A stretch of 16,700 nt of DNA from Gammaproteobacteria bacterium. Lineage in GTDB: Bacteria; Pseudomonadota; Gammaproteobacteria; GCA-001735895. The stretch is taken from positions 1-16,700 of the forward strand of contig QIJI01000509.1 in assembly GCA_003231795.1 (NCBI GenBank), read 5' to 3'. The translations under genes were made by a program, and so were the position numbers. This document shows positions 10,194 through 16,700 of the stretch, piece by piece (the stretch's first letter is position 1; each line of letters starts with the position of its first letter). The notes beneath the pieces were generated by a model. The model worked only from the letters and a program-made list of their open reading frames with translations, did no database searches and had not been told where the DNA came from.

Positions 10194-11312
10194 ATGATTT
10201 ATGTTCAACATTTGCTGGGCATCGGTCATTTGCAACGTTCGACGCATCTTGCCAACGCGCTGGCCAGGGACGGGTTTCGAGTAGAACTGGTCTCAGGCGG
10301 TATGCCCCAGATATTACAACTGGTGCCCGGTGTCAAACTATCCCAGTTAGCACCGTTGCGAAGCCCCGACAGTAGTTTCAGTCGCCTCGTCGATGAAAAC
10401 GGAAGAGATATCAGCCCGCAAAGAAAGCAACAGCGCCAGCAGCAACTGCTCGATATCTTCTACCGTGCCGCACCGCAAATTCTGATTACCGAAACTTTCC
10501 CGTTCGGGCGCCGCATGATGCGTTTTGAGATACTCCCTTTACTCGAAGCGGCACAGCTAGAGAGAAACTGCATGGTCATTGCGTCGATACGCGATATCCT
10601 GCAACCAAAGTCAGGAGACGAACGCAACCGGGAAATATGTGACCTGGTCGATCAGTATTACGACCATGTTTTGATTCACGCGGACGAAAATATTGTCCGT
10701 CTCGCAGACAGCTTTGAACTCGCAGATCAGATTGCTGACAAAGTCGCTTACAGCGGTTACATCAGTAACCCGGTCACAGTACCCGAATCAATATCGATGA
10801 CCGGCGAAGTGCTGGTATCGGCGGGTGGGAGCGCCACCGGTCTGAAATTACTGCAGACCGCGATTGAAGCGAGACCACTGTCCCGATTCTCCAGTATCCC
10901 GTGGCGCATTCTGGTGAGCCAGCAAATCGCAGATTCGGAACTGCAAACATTGAAGTTACACGCAGAAAAGGAAGTCGTTGTTGAAAGAAACCGCGCCGAT
11001 TTTCTGCAACTGCTGCATCGTGCCAGCCTGTCGATCTCCCAGGCCGGCTACAATACGATCACCGATATTCTTAAGTGCGACACGACGGCGGTAGTGGTTC
11101 CATTCGCCGAGGCCGGAGAAGTCGAACAAACCCGACGCGCCCGATTACTGCAGCAGCATAAACGGTTGGTAATGTTGGAAACTGATAGTCTGACACCCAT
11201 TTCGCTGGCCGACGCTATCGAACAGGCCAGCCACCTGAAACCCGTGTTACCGGTAAATCTGCAGGGTGCGCCCAATAGCGCACGACTGCTGCACCAGTGG
11301 CTGGCCCGGTAA
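10194..11312 (+). CDS. MurG-like GT-B glycosyltransferase, second paralogue
   Basis: A 372-residue diverged paralogue of the preceding gene. It keeps the N-terminal glycine loop LLGIGHLQRS (7-16), the donor-domain entry VLVSAGGSATG and the SQAGYNTITDIL motif that matches AMGGYNTFCEIL in the first copy. The C-terminal VVPFAEAGEVEQTRRARLL aligns with IIPRSVPRQEQLIRAERAV. It is predicted cytoplasmic. The ATG lies 26 bases after AGGAGA (10162-10167), too far for ribosome binding. An ATT at 10173, 5 bases after AGGAGA and in frame, would add seven residues (SSSPCV after the initiator) and give the same N-terminal reach as the first paralogue, so it may be the true start. The frame is open back to the stop of the first paralogue. 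Eleven bases separate it from the deacetylase gene, implying one operon. Confidence 0.83.
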   Translation: MIYVQHLLGIGHLQRSTHLANALARDGFRVELVSGGMPQILQLVPGVKLSQLAPLRSPDSSFSRLVDENGRDISPQRKQQRQQQLLDIFYRAAPQILITETFPFGRRMMRFEILPLLEAAQLERNCMVIASIRDILQPKSGDERNREICDLVDQYYDHVLIHADENIVRLADSFELADQIADKVAYSGYISNPVTVPESISMTGEVLVSAGGSATGLKLLQTAIEARPLSRFSSIPWRILVSQQIADSELQTLKLHAEKEVVVERNRADFLQLLHRASLSISQAGYNTITDILKCDTTAVVVPFAEAGEVEQTRRARLLQQHKRLVMLETDSLTPISLADAIEQASHLKPVLPVNLQGAPNSARLLHQWLAR

Positions 11313-11324
11313 GAGGCAGCGCAA

Positions 11325-12098
11325 ATGATCGATTACAGTCAACCAGCCTGGTGCTGGCTAGGACAAGAACTGGATCGCTGGGCTGAGGCAGGATTAACCG
11401 CCGAATTCTGGTGGCGCGACGATGATGCGATTGGAAAAACCGCGCAACTGGATAAATTAATCAAGCTTGGCAATCGATACGAAACACCACTGGCACTTGC
11501 TGTTATTCCAGCAAAACTTAAGACCGACCTGATAGATTTTGTTTCATCACAGGCACGTATCTCGGTGTTGCAACATGGCTATGCACATATCAATTACGCT
11601 GAAGCCGGACAAAGAAAGCGAGAGCTTGGTGGTTCAAGAAATGTCGACGATGTAGTGACTGATCTGAAAACGGGTATGGATCATCTGCAGCGCCAATTCT
11701 CAAACAAATTCCGCGCGGTTCTGGTGCCACCCTGGAATCGCATTGACGTGGCAATAATCGCGCGCCTGGCCGAAGTGGGGTTCATCGGGCTTTCGGCCAT
11801 GAAAGTACGCAAGTCCGCACACCCGGCAGCCGGCCTAAAACAGATCAACACCCACCTTGACCCGATAAACTGGCGCCATCACCAGGGTTACATCGGAGAT
11901 TTTCCGGCGATCGCGATACTGATTCAGCATCTGGTTGCAAAACGCAGCGGATATCGCGACCGCGACGAACCGACAGGTTTGCTTACCCACCATCTGGTAC
12001 AAAATGAACGTGTCTGGATGTTTGTCGAGGGTCTGCTGCAATTTTTAAACGATCATCCGGCAGCAAACTGGAGCAGTGTTGATTCAATCTGGGATTGA
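11325..12098 (+). CDS. Polysaccharide deacetylase-like protein (CE4/NodB fold), no signal peptide
   Basis: A 257-residue protein with the layout of metal-dependent carbohydrate deacetylases. WWRDDDA (29-35) supplies the acidic base and metal Asp. QHGYAH (83-88) gives the HxxxH metal ligands H84 and H88. VPPWNRI (134-140) corresponds to the RxPW-like substrate-groove motif, with proline-proline in place of Arg-x-Pro. GLLTHHL (218-224) supplies the late histidine. It has neither signal peptide nor membrane anchor, unlike exported deacetylases, so it should act in the cytoplasm on a nucleotide- or lipid-linked intermediate. The ATG is preceded by AAGAGG about 8 bases upstream, just after the stop of the second glycosyltransferase. 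The stop codon sits inside a long perfect inverted repeat. It could also be a related hydrolase of the same fold; deacetylation is inferred. Confidence 0.8.
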   Translation: MIDYSQPAWCWLGQELDRWAEAGLTAEFWWRDDDAIGKTAQLDKLIKLGNRYETPLALAVIPAKLKTDLIDFVSSQARISVLQHGYAHINYAEAGQRKRELGGSRNVDDVVTDLKTGMDHLQRQFSNKFRAVLVPPWNRIDVAIIARLAEVGFIGLSAMKVRKSAHPAAGLKQINTHLDPINWRHHQGYIGDFPAIAILIQHLVAKRSGYRDRDEPTGLLTHHLVQNERVWMFVEGLLQFLNDHPAANWSSVDSIWD

Positions 12099-12106
12099 AT
12101 CAACAC
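12076..12106. terminator. 14-bp perfect inverted repeat over the deacetylase stop codon (possible two-way terminator)
   Basis: GTGTTGATTCAATC (12076-12089), loop TGG, then GATTGAATCAACAC (12093-12106): all 14 pairs are perfect. The right arm holds the TGA stop (12096-12098). It lies between converging genes. Neither side is followed at once by a run of T, so it is not a textbook rho-independent terminator; it may block 3' decay or act with the AT-rich hairpin that follows. Confidence 0.55.
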
Positions 12107-12114
12107 CGCATTTC

Positions 12115-12131
12115 TAAAAATACGATTTTTA
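12115..12131. repeat. AT-rich inverted repeat between converging genes
   Basis: TAAAAAT-ACG-ATTTTTA is a perfect 7-bp stem with a 3-base loop, 8 bases after the larger hairpin and before the stop of the histidine phosphatase gene. Its runs of A and T mean that either strand carries a short T tract, which would suit termination for both converging transcripts. Confidence 0.45.
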
Positions 12132-12149
12132 AAAGATGCCCAATAATTG

Positions 12150-12737
12150 TTAATACGGTTGGAGCGACAGCGTTCGGTAACGGTTAGTGAGTCGTCCATT
12201 GGCAGAAAATTCGAAGCAGTGCGCGACATCCCAGGCAAAGTCGATCGGCGCCTCACCTACCATATCCCAACCACAGGCCATCGAGTAAATACATCGAATA
12301 ATCCCCTTGTGTGCTACCACAGCACAATCGACATCCATGGTTGCTACCTCGTCCAGCCATTGTTGCACGCGTTGCTGAACCTGGCGCGGGCTTTCTCCAG
12401 CGGGAGGACGGAAATCGAGGCCGCGACTTTCGTTATCGCGCATCGCGTCACCCAGTTGTTTACGCAGTGGTTTGAGCACCTGCCCTTCCCATTCTCCCCA
12501 GTTCATTTCGATCAGTCGGGGTTCGATGCGAAAGCTCTCAATTTTGAGGTGCCTGGCGGTATCAACAGCACGTTTCAATGGACTGCTGTACCAGTGGCAG
12601 TCGCCTAAGTCATCGGGTACTACGAGCTTGTCCAACTGTCGACGTCCCTGCGCGGATAGCGGTTGATTGTTATGGCCCTGGACTCGTTTCTGCAAGTTCC
12701 AGGTGGTCATGCCATGTCGAATCAGTATCAGTCTCAC
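12150..12737 (-). CDS. Histidine phosphatase family protein (phosphoglycerate mutase-like)
   Basis: A 195-residue cytoplasmic phosphatase of the branch 1 histidine phosphatase superfamily. The phosphohistidine motif LIRHGMTTWN (5-14) gives R7 and H8. SSPLKRAVDTA (51-61) gives the second arginine, R56. EMNWGEWEGQ (77-86) is the family acidic segment. VVAHKGIIR (140-148) gives the second histidine, H143. Length and motifs fit the PhoE/CobC-like group rather than glycolytic mutase. The GTG start at 12737 overlaps the upstream TGA stop (GTGA), so it is translationally coupled to the GT4 gene. By context it may dephosphorylate a sugar-phosphate or lipid-phosphate intermediate; the substrate cannot be read from sequence. 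Confidence 0.9.
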   Translation of the reverse strand: MRLILIRHGMTTWNLQKRVQGHNNQPLSAQGRRQLDKLVVPDDLGDCHWYSSPLKRAVDTARHLKIESFRIEPRLIEMNWGEWEGQVLKPLRKQLGDAMRDNESRGLDFRPPAGESPRQVQQRVQQWLDEVATMDVDCAVVAHKGIIRCIYSMACGWDMVGEAPIDFAWDVAHCFEFSANGRLTNRYRTLSLQPY

Positions 12738-13981
12738 GAGGACTTATCGACACCCATCGACTGATTCAGGCGTTTCACCAGACAATCAATACCCCGCTCC
12801 ATCGAAAACTGCTCACGCACACGCTCAAAACCAGCCTGCGCCAGGCTTCGACGTAAATCGGGATCACCGATTAGCCTGGCCAGGGCCATGCTCAATTGCG
12901 CGCTATCTTTTTGTTCCACCAGCCAGCCAGTCTCGGCGTGCAGTATCAGTTCGGGTATCCCGGATATGTTAGTCGACAGGCATGCCAGACGCTGGCTTTG
13001 AGCCTCCATCAGCACATTTGGCAGTCCATCGCGATCTCCATCAGCCGATATCTTGCTCGGCAACACGAACAGATCGGCATCACGATAACAGGCTAATACC
13101 CTGGTTTGCGGCAAGGCTCCAAGCCATTCAATGCGCGACTCCAGGCCGAGTCCTGCTGCCTGCTTTTTTAGTTTATGCAACAGCTCCCCACCACCGATAT
13201 GTGTGAATTGCCAGTGAATATTAAGATCAAGGTCGGCCAGCGCCTGAAGCAGTATTTCATATCCTTTCTTGTCTACAGCGCGCCCGACACTGATTAACCG
13301 CACCTGTTTCTCTGCACTACTACCATCACGCATAGTTTGCCCGGACTGATTGCAATCAAAACGATTAAAGTCGAGGCCATGATAAAGCAGGCTTACCTTT
13401 TCTCTGTCCGGACTCAATCCTGCCAGATATTTCTGGTTGGCGGCGGTACAGGTGACCACCCAGTCTATGCTGCCCAGCTTTTGTCTTAACTCCCATTCGG
13501 GAATGGTCCAGATATCCTTGGCATGGGCCGAGACACTCCAGGACTGCTGTCTGAGTTGACTGGCGTAATAAGTCACCGAGGCCGGGGTATGCATGAAATG
13601 TGAGTAGAAATGGCGTACTGAGTCAGGCATTTCGTTGGCCATCACCAGCGCCTGCGCAAATCGACGCAAGCGATTAGGAGTCGGGTCGTGTCTGAAATCA
13701 CGCATCAGGCTACGCCGCGCCATTCGATAACCACGAGTTTTACGCAATTGCCACCACGCGCGCAGTACCCGCGCTATATCGTTGTGTACATACTCGGGTA
13801 AGTAAATAACCGGGGCCCGAATTTCATCGTGAATCGGATGCGTGGCAGGGTCGTAAGGATGGCGCAATGAGAATATACACAGTTCGAACCCACGCAGCTC
13901 CAAAGCCCTGATCTCCTGCGCAATAAAAGTTTCCGACAGGCGAGGATAACCCTTCAAAACAATAGCTAGCTGGGGCTGCAT
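12734..13981 (-). CDS. GT4-family glycosyltransferase
   Basis: A 415-residue GT-B retaining glycosyltransferase. The N-terminal acceptor domain begins LAIVLKGYPRLSETFIAQEI, a start shared with WcaL-like and related exopolysaccharide enzymes, and includes SVSAHAKDIW (149-158). The donor domain (PF00534 type) starts at RLISVGRAVDKKGYEILL (about 228-245). It contains FVLPSKISADGDRDGLPN and VLMEAQ, where the usual Glu-x7-Glu motif reads D318-x7-E326, a variant found in this subgroup. No membrane span is visible. GAGG lies 8 bases before the ATG. The gene diverges from the ABC-type gene over 115 bases and is coupled to the histidine phosphatase gene. It likely adds a hexose to a surface glycan or lipid-linked oligosaccharide; donor and acceptor are unknown. 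Confidence 0.93.
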   Translation of the reverse strand: MQPQLAIVLKGYPRLSETFIAQEIRALELRGFELCIFSLRHPYDPATHPIHDEIRAPVIYLPEYVHNDIARVLRAWWQLRKTRGYRMARRSLMRDFRHDPTPNRLRRFAQALVMANEMPDSVRHFYSHFMHTPASVTYYASQLRQQSWSVSAHAKDIWTIPEWELRQKLGSIDWVVTCTAANQKYLAGLSPDREKVSLLYHGLDFNRFDCNQSGQTMRDGSSAEKQVRLISVGRAVDKKGYEILLQALADLDLNIHWQFTHIGGGELLHKLKKQAAGLGLESRIEWLGALPQTRVLACYRDADLFVLPSKISADGDRDGLPNVLMEAQSQRLACLSTNISGIPELILHAETGWLVEQKDSAQLSMALARLIGDPDLRRSLAQAGFERVREQFSMERGIDCLVKRLNQSMGVDKSS

Positions 13982-14027
13982 AGTGAAACCTCGAGTAATT
14001 CCTTAGATGGCGCCAGGTGAGCGGAAT

Positions 14028-14056
14028 TTGATATCTAACGATTGATGCGCGATAGT
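14028..14056 (+). promoter_or_regulatory. Candidate sigma70-like promoter for the ABC-type gene
   Basis: TTGATA (14028-14033), a 17-base spacer, then GATAGT (14051-14056) match the -35 and -10 consensus at 5/6 and 4/6 positions. The ATG follows about 40 bases after the -10. It lies in the 115-base region shared with the divergent GT4 gene. Confidence 0.4.
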
Positions 14057-14096
14057 ACACCAGCTTAGGTAAAAAGCCCCAATCGACTGGATTTTT

Positions 14097-16700
14097 ATGG
14101 AACAATCGCTTTACAGGTACATACTGAATCACAGCAAAAAAGAGCAGATTGGATTGATCATTCTGTCGCTGGCGTCACTACCCTTAGTCTACATCACGCT
14201 TGAGCTACCCAAGAAAATCATCAACCTTCTGGAAGGATCGGAGGTTCCCGACAGTCTTTTCGGATACGAATTCGACACTCTGTCCTACCTGATACTGCTG
14301 AGCCTGGCATTTTTACTCGCGGTTTTGTTTAGCGGCGCAATAAAGTACGTGGTGAATGTACAACGTGGTGCGCTGGGCGAACGCCTATTGCGCCGTTTCA
14401 GATATGAACTGTATCAAAACATCCTGCGTTTTCCGATGCCACATTTCAAGCGGGTATCACAGGGCGAGCTGATTCCGATGATTACCGCCGAAACCGAGCC
14501 ACTGGGCGAATTTATTGGCGAGTCATACACCTTGCCCGTATTTCAGGGCGGGATACTGTTTACCTACCTCTTCTTCATATTTCAACAGGACATTTTTCTC
14601 GGCTTCGCAGCGGTATCGCTTTATCCGTTTCAGTTATATGTCATTCCGCGCCTGCAAAAACGGGTCAACGAACTCTCCAAGGAAAGAGTCGCCGTAGCAC
14701 GAAACCTGTCAGGTCGAATTGGTGAAACGGTATCGGGCATCAACGAAGTGCACGCCAATGACACCAGTCACTACGAACGCGCTCATATCAGCCAGCGCCT
14801 TGGCAAGATTTATCAGATCCGCTTTGCCATATACAAGCGCAAGTTTTTCATCAAGTTTTTAAATAATTTTATCGCGCAGTTGACTCCGTTTCTGTTTTAT
14901 TCAGTCGGCGGCTACTTTGTGTTACGTGGCGATTTGTCAATCGGGTCCATGGTAGCTGTCCTGGTCGCTTACAAGGATCTTGCCGGTCCGTGGAAAGAGT
15001 TGCTGCGTTATTATCAGCGTAAAGAAGATATCAAGGTCAAATACACGCAGATAATCCTGCAATTCAACCCGCAGAATATGATTGACCTCGAGATCTTGAA
15101 TCAACGACCACAGTCACTGGATTTGCCTGACCGGGAAATTCTGGCGCAAAATATCCGATACAGCGAAGATGGTCTCTATTTCGCCATCGATGGTGCCAGC
15201 TTCAAATTCGAAATCGACCAGCATTACGCTGCGGTAGGCCTTGGTAACAGCGGCAAAGGCGAACTCGCTCACCTGGTATCCCGCCTGAGTAATCCAAGTT
15301 CCGGGCACATCAGTATCGGTGACTGGAAACTACAGGATATCCCCGAGGCGATTACCGGAAGACGTTTTGGATACGTCGGTCCTGCTTCATTTATGTTCAA
15401 CGGTTCGGTCTACGACAATCTATGTTACGCGTTAAAACATCAGCCCTTGTACCTGCAAAATAAAGAATTTGACAATGCACCTCAGCAGGAGCGTCAACTG
15501 GCCAGCCTGGCGGGAAACTCTCCGAATCGATACGATGACGACTGGATCGATCCGGCCGAACTTGGCTTGCAAAACCAGCGGCAATTAATCGAACGCATTA
15601 TTGAAATACTACAAAGCGTTGAACTGGACGAAGAAATTTACCAGTTCGGCTTGCAATCGCTGGTCAATCATCTAGAGCATGCCGACCTTACTGATCGAGT
15701 GATGCAGGCGCGCCAGCAATTGCGCGACAAGTTGAACGAACCCGATGTCGCGCGACTGGTCGAATCTTTCGACCTGGAAAGGTACAACACCAACATGAGC
15801 GTCTCGGAGAATCTGCTCTTCGGTACCATCTACGGTGATTCTATCGATGATCAACAATTAACCGATAAACCGTCAATCCAGAAAGTACTCGAGGAGACAG
15901 GATTAAATCAGGAATTTCTCAGCGCCGGTGCGCAGATTACCGAAGTCATGCTGGACCTGTTTTCCGATGTCGAACCGGATAGTGAGTTGTTTGAACAATT
16001 CAGTTTTATCGAGGCGGATGATCTGCCCCTGTTTAACGAGCTATTGATTCAGATACGCCAGCAGGGACTCGAAAACCTGCCGGACGAGGATAAACGCCGA
16101 CTGATGGCTTTACCACTAAAGCTGATTGTATCCCGCCATCGCCTCGGACTGATCGAAAAACCAATTCAACAGAAAATACTCGAAGCCCGTACTCGCATCC
16201 TTGAAATCGACGCCAACGAGAATCTCGGTATCGAGTTCTTCGAACAGTCACGCTATAACCCCCGCATATCGATTCAGGACAATATCCTGTTTGGAAAGTT
16301 GGCCTATGGACAGGCCCGCGCGCAACAAAAAGTCAATCTCCTGATAGCCGATGTAGTCGGCGCGCTGGGTTTACGTAATGACATCATCGAATCCGGCCTG
16401 GGTTATGAAGTCGGGGTAGCCGGTGGACGACTATCCTCCATTCAGCGCCAGAAACTCGGATTCGCCAGGGCTTTGCTTAAAATGCCTGATCTGCTGGTTA
16501 TCAATGAAGCTTCGTCGGGTCTCGATCCGGCAAGCGAGCGACGGCTGGTTGAAAACATCCGCAAACTGATGAAATCACGCGGACTTCTGTGGGTACTGGG
16601 ACGAGTGCAATTGTCCGAAATGTTTGATCAGGTAATGATCATGGAGAGCGGCAAGCTGATCGATAAAGGCAGTTATAGCGACATGCAAACTAGCAATGAA
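14097..16700 (+). CDS. ABC-exporter-like protein with degenerate, expanded nucleotide-binding domain (cut by right edge)
   Basis: At least 868 residues in one open frame, still open at the edge. The membrane part resembles a type IV ABC exporter: spans near 17-36, 62-84, 145-164, 166-186, 256-277 and 280-300, plus coupling-helix-like GRIGETVSGINEVHAND (206-222). The ATPase part starts near 350. Walker A reads GLGNSGKGE (381-389), with Gly at the Mg-binding Ser/Thr. The Q-loop glutamine position is P429 or a neighbour (GYVGPASFMF). The signature reads LSSIQRQK (779-786) instead of LSGGQ. Walker B ends VINEASSGLD, with N803 before E804. The switch histidine position is G835 (VLGRVQ). Between Q-loop and signature are about 340 residues, where some 60-70 are usual. 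ATG follows a taa at 14070 and a weak GGA. It may bind ATP poorly or only structurally. The likely cargo is a glycan or lipid, from context only. Confidence 0.88.
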   Translation, partial: MEQSLYRYILNHSKKEQIGLIILSLASLPLVYITLELPKKIINLLEGSEVPDSLFGYEFDTLSYLILLSLAFLLAVLFSGAIKYVVNVQRGALGERLLRRFRYELYQNILRFPMPHFKRVSQGELIPMITAETEPLGEFIGESYTLPVFQGGILFTYLFFIFQQDIFLGFAAVSLYPFQLYVIPRLQKRVNELSKERVAVARNLSGRIGETVSGINEVHANDTSHYERAHISQRLGKIYQIRFAIYKRKFFIKFLNNFIAQLTPFLFYSVGGYFVLRGDLSIGSMVAVLVAYKDLAGPWKELLRYYQRKEDIKVKYTQIILQFNPQNMIDLEILNQRPQSLDLPDREILAQNIRYSEDGLYFAIDGASFKFEIDQHYAAVGLGNSGKGELAHLVSRLSNPSSGHISIGDWKLQDIPEAITGRRFGYVGPASFMFNGSVYDNLCYALKHQPLYLQNKEFDNAPQQERQLASLAGNSPNRYDDDWIDPAELGLQNQRQLIERIIEILQSVELDEEIYQFGLQSLVNHLEHADLTDRVMQARQQLRDKLNEPDVARLVESFDLERYNTNMSVSENLLFGTIYGDSIDDQQLTDKPSIQKVLEETGLNQEFLSAGAQITEVMLDLFSDVEPDSELFEQFSFIEADDLPLFNELLIQIRQQGLENLPDEDKRRLMALPLKLIVSRHRLGLIEKPIQQKILEARTRILEIDANENLGIEFFEQSRYNPRISIQDNILFGKLAYGQARAQQKVNLLIADVVGALGLRNDIIESGLGYEVGVAGGRLSSIQRQKLGFARALLKMPDLLVINEASSGLDPASERRLVENIRKLMKSRGLLWVLGRVQLSEMFDQVMIMESGKLIDKGSYSDMQTSNE
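15405..15665 (+). repeat. ABC protein internal module 1 (residues 437-523)
   Basis: First of three diverged copies of a segment of the ATPase helical subdomain. It opens with SVYDNLCYA (437-445) at the normal place after the Q-loop and ends with IIEILQSVELDEEIYQFGLQ (501-520). About 38 extra acidic and polar residues separate the two parts compared with modules 2 and 3. Confidence 0.6.
15780..15947 (+). repeat. ABC protein internal module 2 (residues 562-617)
   Basis: Second copy. RYNTNMSVSENLLFGTIYG (562-580) is followed by VLEETGLNQEFLSAGAQITEV (597-617). RYN lies exactly six residues before the SVxEN serine, as in module 3. The helix starts about 29 residues after that serine, again nearly as in module 3. 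Confidence 0.75.
16251..16418 (+). repeat. ABC protein internal module 3 (residues 719-774)
   Basis: Third copy. RYNPRISIQDNILFGKLAYG (719-738) is followed by VVGALGLRNDIIESGLGYEV (753-772), which leads straight into the signature region AGGRLSSIQRQK. This copy is thus the one in the standard position before the signature helix. Confidence 0.75.

Noticed and set aside
12147..12608. Plus-strand 153-residue open frame opposite the histidine phosphatase gene
   Set aside because: The minus strand holds all phosphatase motifs with coupled start; this frame has no recognisable motif.
13824..14132. Minus-strand 102-residue open frame over the GT4 start and the ABC gene start
   Set aside because: It overlaps both real genes, runs through the likely promoter region and matches nothing known to me.
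14097..16700. The ABC-type gene as a pseudogene
   Set aside because: The frame is uninterrupted for 868 codons and the altered motifs are substitutions within well-formed surroundings. The repeated modules keep regular spacing, which argues for a maintained protein.

Overview
The window looks like a proteobacterial chromosome of moderate GC, most likely a gammaproteobacterium. The E1 subunit of 2-oxoglutarate dehydrogenase reads like the E. coli type, and a near-canonical EttA translation factor lies beside it. Coding density is high, no intergenic gap exceeds about 250 bases, and several genes use TTG or GTG starts. I see no tRNA, rRNA, CRISPR array, insertion sequence or phage gene. No species can be assigned from the sequence alone.

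Bases 1-6057 are mostly housekeeping. sucA (minus, cut by the left edge) diverges from ettA (plus). ettA overlaps by one base a DUF815-type AAA+ ATPase gene. An NAD(P)-dependent aldehyde dehydrogenase follows on the minus strand, converging on the ATPase gene.

Bases 6231-8732 form a cyclic-nucleotide block. A stand-alone cyclic-nucleotide-binding domain protein is coupled through an ATGA overlap to an HD-superfamily phosphohydrolase. A six-span membrane class III nucleotide cyclase converges on them from the minus strand.

Bases 8886-13981 form a glycan block. Diverging from the cyclase is a plus-strand run of two paralogous MurG-like (COG4671-type) glycosyltransferases and a polysaccharide deacetylase-like protein without a signal peptide. 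Converging on it is a minus-strand pair: a GT4 glycosyltransferase and a histidine phosphatase, joined by a GTGA overlap. A 14-bp perfect inverted repeat covers the stop codon of the deacetylase gene at the point of convergence.

Bases 14097-16700 (plus, cut by the right edge) encode at least 868 residues of an ABC-exporter-like protein. Its six-span membrane domain looks normal. Its nucleotide-binding domain is degenerate at the Walker A, Q-loop, signature, Walker B and H-loop positions. Between the Q-loop and the signature it has roughly 280 extra residues made of three diverged copies of the same 'SVxENLLFG + helix' module. This is the most unusual object in the window.

My working model is inference: the cyclase makes a cyclic nucleotide, the small binding protein senses it, and the glycosyltransferases, deacetylase and phosphatase build or trim a glycan or glycolipid handled by the atypical ABC protein. 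The sequence supports the gene families and the layout. It does not prove that the genes act together.
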